This document shows, in pieces, positions 50,251-58,221 of a stretch of 64,000 nt of DNA. How positions within the stretch are numbered: the first letter of the stretch is position 1; the number at the start of each line of letters is the position of its first letter. The DNA is from an uncultured Prevotellaceae bacterium (GTDB taxonomy: Bacteria > Bacteroidota > Bacteroidia > Bacteroidales > Bacteroidaceae), in the NCBI GenBank assembly GCA_902801375.1, contig CADCIB010000006.1:62001-126000 (forward strand), read 5' to 3'. Both the position numbers and the translations under genes were made by a program. The notes beneath the pieces were generated by a model. That model ran no database searches. It was given only the letters and a program-made list of their open reading frames with translations, and was not told where the DNA came from.

Positions 50251-51176
50251 CAGATGTGTGGGACGCACTGCCGTATCTCTACGGCGATGGTCTCAGCCTT
50301 CACGCTGTCTGCATCGACGGTCACCTTCACCACACAAGCCCGCGTGTTGATAGCCTTGTGCTGGTCGAAGATGAAGTTGCCGATGCTGTAATAGATGCGT
50401 TTTCCCTGATACTCCTCCACCGTCTGCCAAGTGTGGGTATGATGTCCGATGATGATGTCGGCACCGGCGTCGATCATTCGGTGTGCCAATCGTTTCTGCA
50501 ATGCCAAAGGGCGTAGGGTGTGTTCGGCACCCCAGTGCGGGCAAACCACGATCACTGCCGACGGGTCTTTGTCGCGAATGCCGTGGATACGCACCACCAG
50601 CGAGTCTTCCGGCTCTTGGCTGACGCAAGGCTTCCCCGTGAGGTAGGAGAAGTTCTCCAAGGCCAGCCGTAGCGTAGGCACCACGTAGATGTTCCGTAGG
50701 TCGCCGTTTTGCGGCGACAAACAAGACGGCAGGGAAACTTGCGGCGACAACCCAGGATCCCCGGCTGCCCTGATGACAAGGGGCTCTGCCGCCTCGCTCA
50801 TCGTATTGCCCGCCCCGAAAGGAATGATGCCTGCCGCCGTCACGTTCCGCCATGTGTCCACTAGCCCCGCCCGTCCTTGGTCGATGCTGTGGTTGTTGGC
50901 CAGGTTCAGATGGGTGATGCCATGTGCCTTCAGAGCCGGGAGCCATTCGGGATCGGCGCGAAACACATAGAGCTTATAGTCGGGTTGGTGGATGTTTGTG
51001 GCTGGGCACTCCAAGTTGCCGATGACGTAGTCGCACGAATGCAACAAGGAATCGACCTCCCGTGTGAACAGGTGGTCGATTCCCTTGTGTTCTATGGTTT
51101 CCCGGACCCCACGGTCCAGCAGGATGTCGCCCGTGAAGAGCAGGCTAACAGCCAGAGCTATAGAAGATATACTCAT
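50238..51176 (-). CDS. CapA-family (poly-gamma-glutamate synthesis-type) protein, 312 aa
   Basis: Metallophosphatase-like fold of the CapA/PgsA family: 'LLFTGDILLDRGVRE' after a short hydrophobic N-terminus, 'VIGNLECPATN', 'THLNLANNHSIDQG', 'VVCPHWGAEHTLRPLALQKRLAHRMIDAGADIIIGHHTHTWQ' and 'IYYSIGNFIFDQ'. The family is tied to capsule or exported polymer assembly, but many members have unknown roles. Its start overlaps the upstream DUF3160 gene by 32 bp; its last codons lie in the 58-bp repeat array, so the C-terminus (CKTE) is probably repeat-derived. Confidence 0.87.
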   Translation of the reverse strand: MSISSIALAVSLLFTGDILLDRGVRETIEHKGIDHLFTREVDSLLHSCDYVIGNLECPATNIHQPDYKLYVFRADPEWLPALKAHGITHLNLANNHSIDQGRAGLVDTWRNVTAAGIIPFGAGNTMSEAAEPLVIRAAGDPGLSPQVSLPSCLSPQNGDLRNIYVVPTLRLALENFSYLTGKPCVSQEPEDSLVVRIHGIRDKDPSAVIVVCPHWGAEHTLRPLALQKRLAHRMIDAGADIIIGHHTHTWQTVEEYQGKRIYYSIGNFIFDQHKAINTRACVVKVTVDADSVKAETIAVEIRQCVPHICKTE

Positions 51177-53601
51177 TGTCCAGTTCCTTGTTGTCCATGG
51201 GCACGATCAGCTCTTCCATCCACGTGGGGATGCCTTTGTTGGGTTGGCCTTGCAGTTGTTCCTGCCACTCCTCGTCGGTCAGTCGGGGAGCCATCAGATC
51301 CTCTTGGAACTCACGATACGAGAACACAGCACCGCGTGTCAGCCATAGGTAGCCGTCGATCTCGACCACCACATACATCTCGTGGGCGGGTCCCACGGCT
51401 TCGTAAAGCACCGACTTGTCGGGGTTGTTGCCGGCATTGGCTGTGTAGACATCGGCCACCACGGCGATGCTCTTGTCGGCACCTTGCACGTCGCTCCAGC
51501 CTGCCAGCCACTGGTCGGGCTCGCAAACCAAGTCGAGGGTGATGTTCTCGAAGGCTGCTCCGATGTAGTTGATTTGGTCATACTCCTCATTGGTGAGGGC
51601 TCTTCCCTCGATTTCCTTCTCACTGATGCCGAGTAGGAATTCCGCCTTGTCGCGTAGTGATTCTGTGGCCCCCTCTATCTTGTCGGTCACCAAATGATAC
51701 TTCTCCAACAATGCCTTGGTGTCATCAATCAGGGAGATGGCCACCTGCCAGTAGTTCACGTTGGGCTCCACATAGCCTTTCGTGGTGGGCTCGGGGATGC
51801 CACCGCCTCCGCATTCAGCACCGAAAGGTTGCTTGGCGTAGAGGATGGCGTCGTGTTTCAGCTCTGCCCACGAGGCCAAGGCGGTGTTCAGACACTTCTT
51901 GTCCCACTGCACGGTCTTCATGAAGTAAGGAGGATTGCTCCCGCTGATGGGCAGTGCGCGGAGCGAGTGGATCCATTGGTTGGCCACGCTGGCCTGCCAG
52001 TCTATCTCCGTCATGCGCTGTTTCATGCGGTTCAGGTTCTCGGTGTATTTGTCCCAACGCCCCTGTTCATTCAGCTCTTTGAGCAACAGACGTTCCGCAC
52101 TGCTGATGCCAATGGCGGCAAGTACGTCTAAGCCCTTGGGCGCATCGCGTAAGGTGGGTTCATTATCGTAGTCCACCATTTCCTGCAGCACTTCGCCGTC
52201 GGGCATGTAGCGCTGCGGCATGAGGTTGATCTTATAGCGGCTGGTGCGCAGAAACTTCGGCACGATGCGTGTCTGTTTCAGAGCCAGTTCCTCTATCTTG
52301 CTGCGAATCTGGCTCATCAGTTTCTTGTTTTTCAGCACGTCGCCCAAGCTCGCGCCTGTCTTGGTGATTTCGGCATAGACCTGCAGGATGGTCACGTTGT
52401 CGGGCATCCCCATGAGATAGTCCAAGGGTTCTGCCACGCTCTGGTAGGTCTTGGTCAGGGCAGGGTTACTGCCGATGACCTGTGCCATGACCAACGCACG
52501 CTTCAACTGGTGGTCGATGTCGGCAGCGAAAGGTACGCTTTGCAGCCACATCATACCACGGAAATAGTGCTTCAGCGTCTCGTTGCGGGTGTAGTGGCCA
52601 CGCGGACGGAACATGGGATAGGTGAACATCGGCATTCGCATTTCTTCAGTATACTCCAGGAAATCGGAGTATGCGTATTCCTCTGCCATGACGTGTTTGA
52701 TTTCCTGCTCGGCCTGTTGCTGCAGGTTCAGCGTCCCCTTGCCCGAAGGAGCTGCCATCGTGGGGTGCTTCAGCTTCACCAGTGGCTCTCCCGTGAGCAG
52801 CGCATGACCGATGGCAAAGAAGGCGGCATCATATTGCGCGGCTGCCTTCATGTCGGCGTTGGGGGTGGTATCGGCCAAACGGTTCATCTCCTCATGGAGT
52901 TTCTGGGTGAAGTCAGTGAGGGTGGGGATGAACTTCTGTTGCTCCACTTCGCGCAGCACGCAGTCAAAATACATGTGGAACGCCTGCAGGTAGAGGTCGG
53001 TGGTCACGAAGCTGGGGAACTCATGGTAGTCGTTACGTTCGTAGACATGGAACATCTGCTCGTTATTCGCTGGCACGATGGCAAAGCCGTTGCGCCCCAA
53101 CGTCTCCATGAGTCGCGGGTTCTGCTCGTTGAGCTGGAAGGGATTCACCAGATTCGCTACGTTCACGATGTTGCCTCCCGAGGTCTGGAAGTTCTGCTGC
53201 TTCAGCTCATCCTCGCGGGCTTTCAGGCGGGCGATGAAAGCCTGCTCCTCTTTCGTGTAGCTGATGGGTGCCGGTTTCTGGGTCAGGGTGTTGCCCTCTT
53301 CATCGTAGCCCTCCTCAGCCCAGAAGCGCTTGTTCATGATTTTGTCATACCAGGAGGTGGCGCTGAAGATGCCTCTCAGGTCGCTGCTCATGAACAGATA
53401 GCCCTGTCGGGCAGCGAAGGCATTACGCAGCACGCGCAGTTCACTGACGCTCAACTGCGAGATATCCATGTTGAGGTCGATGGTCTTGTTCAGTTTCTCC
53501 ACGTCGATGTGGCCCTTTCCGGGGAGCAAGGTGTGCTTACCGTCGGCTCGTGCCACCATCATGGCGACAAGTGCCAAACAAATCAGGATTCCTCTTTTCA
53601 T
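51145..53601 (-). CDS. DUF3160-domain secreted protein, 818 aa
   Basis: Signal peptide ~1-19 (MKRGILICLALVAMMVARA). The rest matches the DUF3160 family: 'FVTTDLYLQAFHMYFDCVLREVEQQ', 'RGMMWLQSVPFAADIDHQLKRALVMAQVIG' and 'AGNNPDKSVLYEAVGPAHEMYVVVEIDGYLWLTRGAVFSYREF' near the end. Function unknown; the domain occurs in secreted proteins of Bacteroidetes and archaea. Gene order here: secreted protein, DUF3160, CapA, closely packed on one strand, so one operon is likely. Confidence 0.85.
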   Translation of the reverse strand: MKRGILICLALVAMMVARADGKHTLLPGKGHIDVEKLNKTIDLNMDISQLSVSELRVLRNAFAARQGYLFMSSDLRGIFSATSWYDKIMNKRFWAEEGYDEEGNTLTQKPAPISYTKEEQAFIARLKAREDELKQQNFQTSGGNIVNVANLVNPFQLNEQNPRLMETLGRNGFAIVPANNEQMFHVYERNDYHEFPSFVTTDLYLQAFHMYFDCVLREVEQQKFIPTLTDFTQKLHEEMNRLADTTPNADMKAAAQYDAAFFAIGHALLTGEPLVKLKHPTMAAPSGKGTLNLQQQAEQEIKHVMAEEYAYSDFLEYTEEMRMPMFTYPMFRPRGHYTRNETLKHYFRGMMWLQSVPFAADIDHQLKRALVMAQVIGSNPALTKTYQSVAEPLDYLMGMPDNVTILQVYAEITKTGASLGDVLKNKKLMSQIRSKIEELALKQTRIVPKFLRTSRYKINLMPQRYMPDGEVLQEMVDYDNEPTLRDAPKGLDVLAAIGISSAERLLLKELNEQGRWDKYTENLNRMKQRMTEIDWQASVANQWIHSLRALPISGSNPPYFMKTVQWDKKCLNTALASWAELKHDAILYAKQPFGAECGGGGIPEPTTKGYVEPNVNYWQVAISLIDDTKALLEKYHLVTDKIEGATESLRDKAEFLLGISEKEIEGRALTNEEYDQINYIGAAFENITLDLVCEPDQWLAGWSDVQGADKSIAVVADVYTANAGNNPDKSVLYEAVGPAHEMYVVVEIDGYLWLTRGAVFSYREFQEDLMAPRLTDEEWQEQLQGQPNKGIPTWMEELIVPMDNKELDNEYIFYSSGC

Positions 53602-53602
53602 G

Positions 53603-54109
53603 TTATTCTGGTTTTAGTGATTGTTCAAATGTTAACAACGCCTCCTCGCGCGACACATTGGTCAGCAGGAAACGGTCGAAAGCCAGTCCGAATCCGCGCC
53701 AGCGATAGTCGGCTACGACGTAGCGGTGGTCAGCGGTGGTCTCTAAACTGCGCACGCGTCCTTGCCCTTCTTCGTTCTCGATGAAGCGGAAGTCCTCCAG
53801 TTCGCCGCCTAACTTACTGCCCATCCACAAGGGGCGGATGTTTCCGTGGTAGTTCTTGAAGATGAACAGCCGTCGACCCTCTTCGGGGTAGTAGCGGGTG
53901 GCTTTCACCACGCCCACAAGGGCATCCTCGCTGCCGTCGCCATCGATATCACCCGTACAGAAGCGGTAGATGGGGTAGGGTAGCGACCATTCGTCGCGCA
54001 GCGTGTCGCTCTCCAGCACCAGTCCCCGCTCGCTCAGGGAGAATGTGGCCTGTGCATGTACCGCCCAGCAGGCAACAATCCACACCATCGTCACGAGCCA
54101 TCTATTCAT
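53603..54109 (-). CDS. Small secreted protein with one EF-hand/FG-GAP-like loop, 168 aa
   Basis: Signal peptide ends about residue 20 ('CWAVHAQ') if translation begins at the ATG at 54109; the longer frame from 54133 adds eight residues. 'FCTGDIDGDGSEDALVGVVK' looks like the calcium loop of VCBS/FG-GAP repeat proteins. The rest is mixed beta. It sits 1 bp upstream of the DUF3160 gene, so the two are translationally linked. No known function. Confidence 0.7.
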   Translation of the reverse strand: MNRWLVTMVWIVACWAVHAQATFSLSERGLVLESDTLRDEWSLPYPIYRFCTGDIDGDGSEDALVGVVKATRYYPEEGRRLFIFKNYHGNIRPLWMGSKLGGELEDFRFIENEEGQGRVRSLETTADHRYVVADYRWRGFGLAFDRFLLTNVSREEALLTFEQSLKPE

Positions 54110-54161
54110 AATCAGCAATTGTTTTGACCTCAATAAGCGCTTGTTTTGACCTCCCCTAACC

Positions 54162-54297
54162 CCTCCTGCAGGAGGGGGACTGATTAGTATTGTTGCCTCC
54201 TGCAGGGGGGGGACTGATTAGTATTGTTGCCTCCTGCAGGAGGGGGACTGATTAGTATTGTTGCCTCCTTCAGGGGGGGGGACTGATTAGTTTCTGC
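54162..54297. repeat. 34-bp tandem repeat, four copies
   Basis: CCTCCTGCAGGAGG and variants start at 54162, 54196, 54230 and 54264, each followed by GGGACTGATTAGTATTGTTG. Every unit carries a palindrome around CTGCAG. Confidence 0.9.
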
Positions 54298-54310
54298 GCT
54301 CAGTTCAAAC

Positions 54311-54394
54311 TTTTCCTCCCCCTACAGGGGGAGTTAGAGGGGGTCCCCGTCATTTTCCTCCCCCTACAGGGGGAGTTAGAGGGGGTCCCCGTCA
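54311..54394. repeat. 42-bp tandem repeat, two identical copies
   Basis: TTTTCCTCCCCCTACAGGGG with the following GGAGTTAGAGGGGGTCCCC starts at 54311 and again at 54353. The end of the second copy provides the stop codon region of the thioredoxin-like lipoprotein gene. Confidence 0.9.
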
Positions 54395-55552
54395 AAGCAG
54401 CGAGCGGATTTCGGCATCGATGTCCTTGATCTGCGCATCGCGTTTGTGCAGCACATTCTCGCGGTCCATCAAGAAGAACGTGGGCAGCCCTTGCAGGTTG
54501 TACTGCATGAAGAGCGGCGATTCCGTCAGCTGGGCGTCGCGTACGCAGATCCAGGGCAGCGCCTCGGTCTGCTGTTTCCAGAAATGCTCGTCCGGGTCGA
54601 ACGACACCTGGTAGATCTCCAGTCCTTGCGCGTGATACTTATTATATAGCTCACGCATCTTCATGATTCTTGCCGGTGAATCCTTTGTCGCGAACACGTG
54701 GAAGTCCAGCAACACCACCTTGCCCTTCAGGCTCGTCAGGCGTCGCGACTGGCCGTGATTGTCGGGCAGGTTGATGTCGATGACATTCGTCACGTTCACC
54801 TTGCTCGCGTCAATCTCCATGCCGTTCTGCTGCTCCGTGATGCGAATATCCTTCATGCCCTCGATGGCGATGTTGTGCAGGTTCTTGCCACGCACAGCGT
54901 CGGGGTAGTAGGTGTCCCAGCTGGTGGCCACGGCGGCGAAGGCTTTGATGTCTTCCTTGTTCTCGCGCGGGTTGAAGATGAGCAGGTTGCCCAAGGTCTG
55001 GAACAGGGCGAAATACGAAGAGGCTTTCATCGGCTCCTTGTAGATGTAGTTCATCTTCACGTCCGTCTTGTAAGCCTCAATGCAGCGCAGGATGCTGTCC
55101 TGTGCCATCCGTGGGTTCAGGTCGATGTTGCCTTGGATGGCGATGAGCCGCTGCTGCAGGTCCTGCTGTTTCAGCGCCAGCTCACGGATGGTCTGGCAGT
55201 TCTGCGACCCCTCCACCGTATAGCCAGAGGCCATCAGGGGATAGCTTGCCGTCACGGTGAGGGTCTCCGTAGAGTCCACACTCAGGTTGATGATGCGTCC
55301 GTTGATGCGCAAGCGATAGAACTCAGGTCCGCCGTTGGGGGGCAGGGCCAGCAGGTCGAACGTGCCGTTGTCGGTCAGCCGCACCGAGTCGATCGCCACT
55401 GGTCCGTCTAAACTCATGTTTTCCAAATAGAGCATCGAGTCTTTCGCCTCCGTGATGCTTCCTGTGATGTGCGCCCGCTCCTTGCTGCAACCAGCCAGCG
55501 TCAGCGCTATGGCGGCAGCCATCGCCACCCGTGTCAATGTCTTTTTATTCAT
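54392..55552 (-). CDS. Thioredoxin-like lipoprotein lacking the CXXC active site (DUF4369/TlpA type), 386 aa
   Basis: The signal peptide ends in a lipobox 'LTLAGC'. Residues ~25-120 form the DUF4369-type beta domain, a helical linker follows, and residues ~245-386 have a thioredoxin fold: 'SLKGKVVLLDFHVFATKDSPARIMKMRELYNKY', 'LEIYQVSFDPDEHFWKQQ', 'NLQGLPTFFLMDRENVL' with the cis-Pro loop. Where TlpA/ResA have WCxxC there is 'HVFATKDSP', with no cysteine, so it cannot be a redox enzyme; a binding role is more likely. Start at 55552 rather than 55576. Ends inside the 42-bp repeat. Confidence 0.82.
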   Translation of the reverse strand: MNKKTLTRVAMAAAIALTLAGCSKERAHITGSITEAKDSMLYLENMSLDGPVAIDSVRLTDNGTFDLLALPPNGGPEFYRLRINGRIINLSVDSTETLTVTASYPLMASGYTVEGSQNCQTIRELALKQQDLQQRLIAIQGNIDLNPRMAQDSILRCIEAYKTDVKMNYIYKEPMKASSYFALFQTLGNLLIFNPRENKEDIKAFAAVATSWDTYYPDAVRGKNLHNIAIEGMKDIRITEQQNGMEIDASKVNVTNVIDINLPDNHGQSRRLTSLKGKVVLLDFHVFATKDSPARIMKMRELYNKYHAQGLEIYQVSFDPDEHFWKQQTEALPWICVRDAQLTESPLFMQYNLQGLPTFFLMDRENVLHKRDAQIKDIDAEIRSLL

Positions 55553-55583
55553 AACAAAATATGGAAAAATTATCATACAGACT

Positions 55584-55591
55584 GCAAAAGT
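55584..55591 (-). promoter_or_regulatory. -7 promoter element of the thioredoxin-like lipoprotein gene
   Basis: Minus-strand TACTTTTG (55591-55584), with CTTG 21 bp upstream; 32 bp to the start codon. Confidence 0.5.
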
Positions 55592-55648
55592 AACTTTTTT
55601 TTTTCATTATCACAAGAAATCAACAGAAAACCTTCATTTTTTTGTCCC

Positions 55649-55768
55649 GTAAGCAGCGCCTCCCCTGCTGCATCAAAGCTGTCCTTTTGTTCTGTAAGCA
55701 GCGGTTCCCCTGCTGCATCAAAGCTGTCCTTTCGTTCTGTAAGCAGCGGTTCCACCGCTGCAGAACAA
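55649..55768. repeat. 45-bp tandem repeat containing REP-like palindromes
   Basis: GTAAGCAGCG starts at 55649, 55694 and 55739 (period 45). Each unit forms a hairpin of the type CAGCGG..CCGCTG, followed by CATCAAAGCTGTCC in the first two. A similar palindrome (GTAAGCTGCGGCTTTGCCGC) is inside the RAYT gene at 57692. Confidence 0.88.
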
Positions 55769-55802
55769 TAGTAACAATCGCTGCCTTCAGCCCCCTTTGC
55801 CG

Positions 55803-55810
55803 TACCTTTG
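55803..55810 (+). promoter_or_regulatory. -7 promoter element of the M15 peptidase gene
   Basis: TACCTTTG, 69 bp before the start codon and after the 45-bp repeats. No -33 match. Confidence 0.5.
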
Positions 55811-55878
55811 CCCCCGGAAACCATCAGCCGGCGATGCTCTTTCCGCTAAAGTATCACTCAATAAAAGGAAAGAAAGAC

Positions 55879-56334
55879 ATGAAAAGAACCATCGATCTGG
55901 GCATGAAGCTCACCGAGAACTTCACCCTTCGCGAATTTGTAGACAGCCCCACGGCCAAGCGCCTCGGCATCGACAACACCCCCAAATGGGACCACGTTTT
56001 GGCGCTGGCCAACCTCTGTCGCCATGTGTTGCAGCCCCTCCGCGACCATGCCGGACGGCCGCTGCTCATCAACTCCGGCTACCGTTGCGAGCTGTTGAAC
56101 GAGGCCGTGCATGGCGTGGGACAGTCGCAACACCTCCTCGGCGAGGCTGCCGACATCCACATTGCCTCCATCGCACAAGGGCGCGACTACTACGACTTCA
56201 TCCTCACCCACTGTCCCTTCGATCAGCTTCTCTTCGAGTACAACCGCTTCGGCGCCGTCTGGATTCACGTCAGCTGCAAGCAGGAGATTGTGAAAAACCG
56301 CCGTATGGCATTGCCTAACTATCACGTTAAATAA
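55879..56334 (+). CDS. M15-family D-Ala-D-Ala carboxypeptidase-type endolysin domain, 151 aa
   Basis: Start at 55879 after AAAGGAAAGAAAG; the frame upstream lies in repeats. The whole protein is a Peptidase_M15_3 domain: 'NFTLREFVDSPTAKRLGI', 'LRDHAGRPLLINSGYRCELLNEAVHG', then the zinc ligands H85 and D92 in 'SQHLLGEAADIH' and H130 in 'GAVWIHVSC'. It cleaves peptidoglycan cross-links or stems. No signal peptide, so as in phage lysins it would need another export route; a remnant of phage or conjugative DNA is possible. Confidence 0.87.
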   Translation: MKRTIDLGMKLTENFTLREFVDSPTAKRLGIDNTPKWDHVLALANLCRHVLQPLRDHAGRPLLINSGYRCELLNEAVHGVGQSQHLLGEAADIHIASIAQGRDYYDFILTHCPFDQLLFEYNRFGAVWIHVSCKQEIVKNRRMALPNYHVK

Positions 56335-56349
56335 GCAATCGTTCGTATC

Positions 56350-56538
56350 ATGAGTCAACCACAGACCAAGACCTGCCGCCATTGCGGCCTCACGCTCCCC
56401 CTGAGCGAGTTTGAGCAACTGCCCACCGGCACTTATCGCCGTATGTGTCGGCGTTGTAAGTACATCGTCTACGACCGGCCTGCTCGTCAGCGCCGCCGTC
56501 AGCTGATAGCTTCTGGCCTTATGAAACAACCCCCTTAA
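56350..56538 (+). CDS. Small zinc-ribbon protein, 62 aa
   Basis: Four cysteines in two pairs: 'CRHCG' at 10-14 and 'CRRCK' at 33-37, with 'LPLSEFEQLPTGTYRRM' between, the zinc-ribbon that often precedes HNH/endonuclease VII domains in phage proteins. Here only the ribbon and a basic tail ('RPARQRRRQL') remain. Starts 16 bp after the M15 gene, so the pair may be transcribed together. Nucleic-acid binding is a guess from the fold. Confidence 0.6.
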   Translation: MSQPQTKTCRHCGLTLPLSEFEQLPTGTYRRMCRRCKYIVYDRPARQRRRQLIASGLMKQPP

Positions 56539-56792
56539 TCCGTTTTCATTGAACGAAAGCGATCGTTAAAGGGATCCTAATTATCGCTGAAGAATATTGA
56601 CATTTTTTAGTTTGCTTTTTTCCGCGTTTTCGCGCAAATGCAATGCCTCAGACCGCCTTCATACCGTTTGTCGGGAAGCCTATCGTTGTCAGTTATGGTT
56701 CTTGAAGGCGACTTTGATGTTCTTTATGACGGTCAGTGATAGGAAGTGTGCCCGCGAAACGATATCACTGACCGCATAAGAAGACGCAGATG

Positions 56793-56860
56793 ACCGAGTA
56801 AAGTGACGCAAACTACGAGGTAAAGTGACGCAAATCGCAACGTGAAGTGACGCAAATCAG
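56793..56860. repeat. 22-bp tandem repeat, three copies
   Basis: TAAAGTGACGCAAA at 56799 and 56821 and TGAAGTGACGCAAA at 56843: strict 22-bp period. The 480-bp gap 56539-57018 shows no convincing gene; the short frames in it have no signal, motif or good start. Confidence 0.85.
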
Positions 56861-57018
56861 AAAACCCTTTGTGGCAAACCTGCGAGTGATTTCTGTAAAC
56901 GGCTCATAAACAACGTGTTGCGAAAAATGCTTATTTTTGCCCGTTTTCCGTACGAAAGATTTTTTTTCCGCAAACAACGGAGTTTTGACCCACCTAAATT
57001 CGAAGTTTTCTTGACAAA

Positions 57019-58122
57019 TCAGCGCTCGCACAGCTGCCTCGCCATCTCGTTTAGTGTCAGGCATTGCCCCCTGGTGATGGGGGTCCGTTCGTTGTGGTGT
57101 TCCCAGGGAGCGAGCATCAGCAGCTGTCCGCGTGCGCAGGCCTCCATGCGTTGTCCACCCGGTTTCGCCAGGTCAGTGAAGCCGTTCTCCTGTAGCACCA
57201 CCATCGGGAGGCCTGCTTCAAAGGCTGCCCGCATCACTTTCTTCTCGCCTTTCGAGATGGCGGGCGACACCAGCACCGCTCCTTCACGTCCAGCCTTCAG
57301 AAAAAGCTCTACTTGCTGCGCAATCTCCTCATCGGTCAGCCTGCGCGAACACTGAACCTGCCGCAAGCACGGGCGGTTGAGTAGGAAGAGGTTGCCAATC
57401 GCCGAGAATGTCATCCCTGCGGCAGTCACATGGCGTCGCACGCGAAACAGGTCAGGGTGCTCGCGTTTCATCAGCAGTCGGCGGGGGTTGTCGTGAAGGT
57501 ATTGTTTCCATCGTTCCAGCTGCCCTTCTTGCGTCAGCAGTCGGTCGTTGTACCCTCGCTCGAACACAAGACCCGGCCGTCTGTACTCACCCCGTCTGTC
57601 GCGTTTGACAGTGGCGGAGCCACCGTCTACCAAACCTTTTAGCGGCTCTTTTGCTTGCGGTTCTGCCTGCTGCTCTGTGGTATGTTGTTTTGTAAGCTGC
57701 GGCTTTGCCGCTGCCTCCATCTCCCGGTATGCGCGGTTGCAGCCCGCCTTGAAGCCGTTGATAAGCCGTCCCAGCCCCTCCGGCAGTTCCTCTTTCACGA
57801 AAAGGATACCATGCAGATGGTCGGGCATCATCTGCAAGGCCACAACCTCCACCTGCGGATAGTAGCGGGTCACGCCTAAGAACTCCTGCTCTACGCGCTG
57901 ACCAAACGCCGACAGCACCATACGCGGCTCTTCCGCCGTGGCTGGCCCTCCATCGCTGCGCCCCACAATCTCTCCAAAGAGTTTCCGTCGTCCCTCCGTG
58001 GTGAGTGTCACCATATACATCTGGCGCTGCGTGTAGTCGTGCCATTCGCAGCGTCTTTTCATCGACGGCACCTTCTCCCCGGCGAAGGGGGAGCGTCCTC
58101 GCCCACGTTCACCCTGTTCCAT
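57019..58122 (-). CDS. REP-associated tyrosine transposase (RAYT/IS200-like) fused to a SLOG/DprA-like domain
   Basis: Counting from M52 of the open frame (start at 58062), residues 1-200 form an HUH-type single-strand transposase domain: 'YMVTLTTEGRRKLFG', H82 and H84 in 'MMPDHLHGILFV', and the candidate catalytic tyrosine Y188 in 'RWKQYLHDNPRRLL'. Residues ~117-157 are a low-complexity insert that encodes two REP-like palindromes. Residues ~240-345 ('GAVLVSPAISKGEKKVMRAAFEAGLP', 'KPGGQRMEACARGQLLMLAPW') look like a Rossmann-like SLOG/DprA domain. Starts at 58122 and 58062 are both possible. RAYTs are domesticated transposases that move or maintain REP sequences. No terminal IS repeats seen. 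Confidence 0.82.
   Translation of the reverse strand: MEQGERGRGRSPFAGEKVPSMKRRCEWHDYTQRQMYMVTLTTEGRRKLFGEIVGRSDGGPATAEEPRMVLSAFGQRVEQEFLGVTRYYPQVEVVALQMMPDHLHGILFVKEELPEGLGRLINGFKAGCNRAYREMEAAAKPQLTKQHTTEQQAEPQAKEPLKGLVDGGSATVKRDRRGEYRRPGLVFERGYNDRLLTQEGQLERWKQYLHDNPRRLLMKREHPDLFRVRRHVTAAGMTFSAIGNLFLLNRPCLRQVQCSRRLTDEEIAQQVELFLKAGREGAVLVSPAISKGEKKVMRAAFEAGLPMVVLQENGFTDLAKPGGQRMEACARGQLLMLAPWEHHNERTPITRGQCLTLNEMARQLCER
57611..57623. repeat. REP-like palindrome in the RAYT coding sequence (GTGGCGGAGCCAC)
   Basis: Short hairpin core related to the GGTGGCGGAACCACC hairpins at 20681-20736; encodes residues near 147-151 of the transposase. Confidence 0.6.
57692..57714. repeat. REP-like palindrome in the RAYT coding sequence (GTAAGCTGCGG..CCGC)
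   Basis: GTAAGCTGCGGCTTTGCCGC followed by TGC; the same form as the 45-bp repeat palindromes at 55649-55768. Encodes residues near 117-124. Confidence 0.65.
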
Positions 58123-58162
58123 GTCTCTTGTCTTGAATACCTTCTCGATTCCAATATCAGAG

Positions 58163-58192
58163 CCGCAGCTGCGCCAGGGGGTGCAGCTGCGG
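58163..58192. repeat. Perfect palindrome upstream of the RAYT gene
   Basis: CCGCAGCTGC (58163-58172) and GCAGCTGCGG (58183-58192) around a 10-nt loop, just 5' of the RAYT start and 30 bp from the fimbrillin stop. It may also end the fimbrial transcript. Confidence 0.75.
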
Positions 58193-58221
58193 GGATATGA
58201 TGGGGATTCCTTCAAAGAGGA

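Noticed and set aside
49887-50516. Low-complexity plus-strand frames rich in Ser, Leu, Cys and Phe
   Set aside because: They are translations of the 58-bp tandem repeat and run into the opposite capA-like gene; all three frames look alike.
52510-53784. 424-codon plus-strand frame opposite the DUF3160 gene
   Set aside because: No recognisable domain; DUF3160 on the other strand has a signal peptide and family motifs.
56813-57064. 83-codon minus-strand frame
   Set aside because: It covers the 22-bp tandem repeat and overlaps the end of the RAYT gene; no signal or motif supports it.
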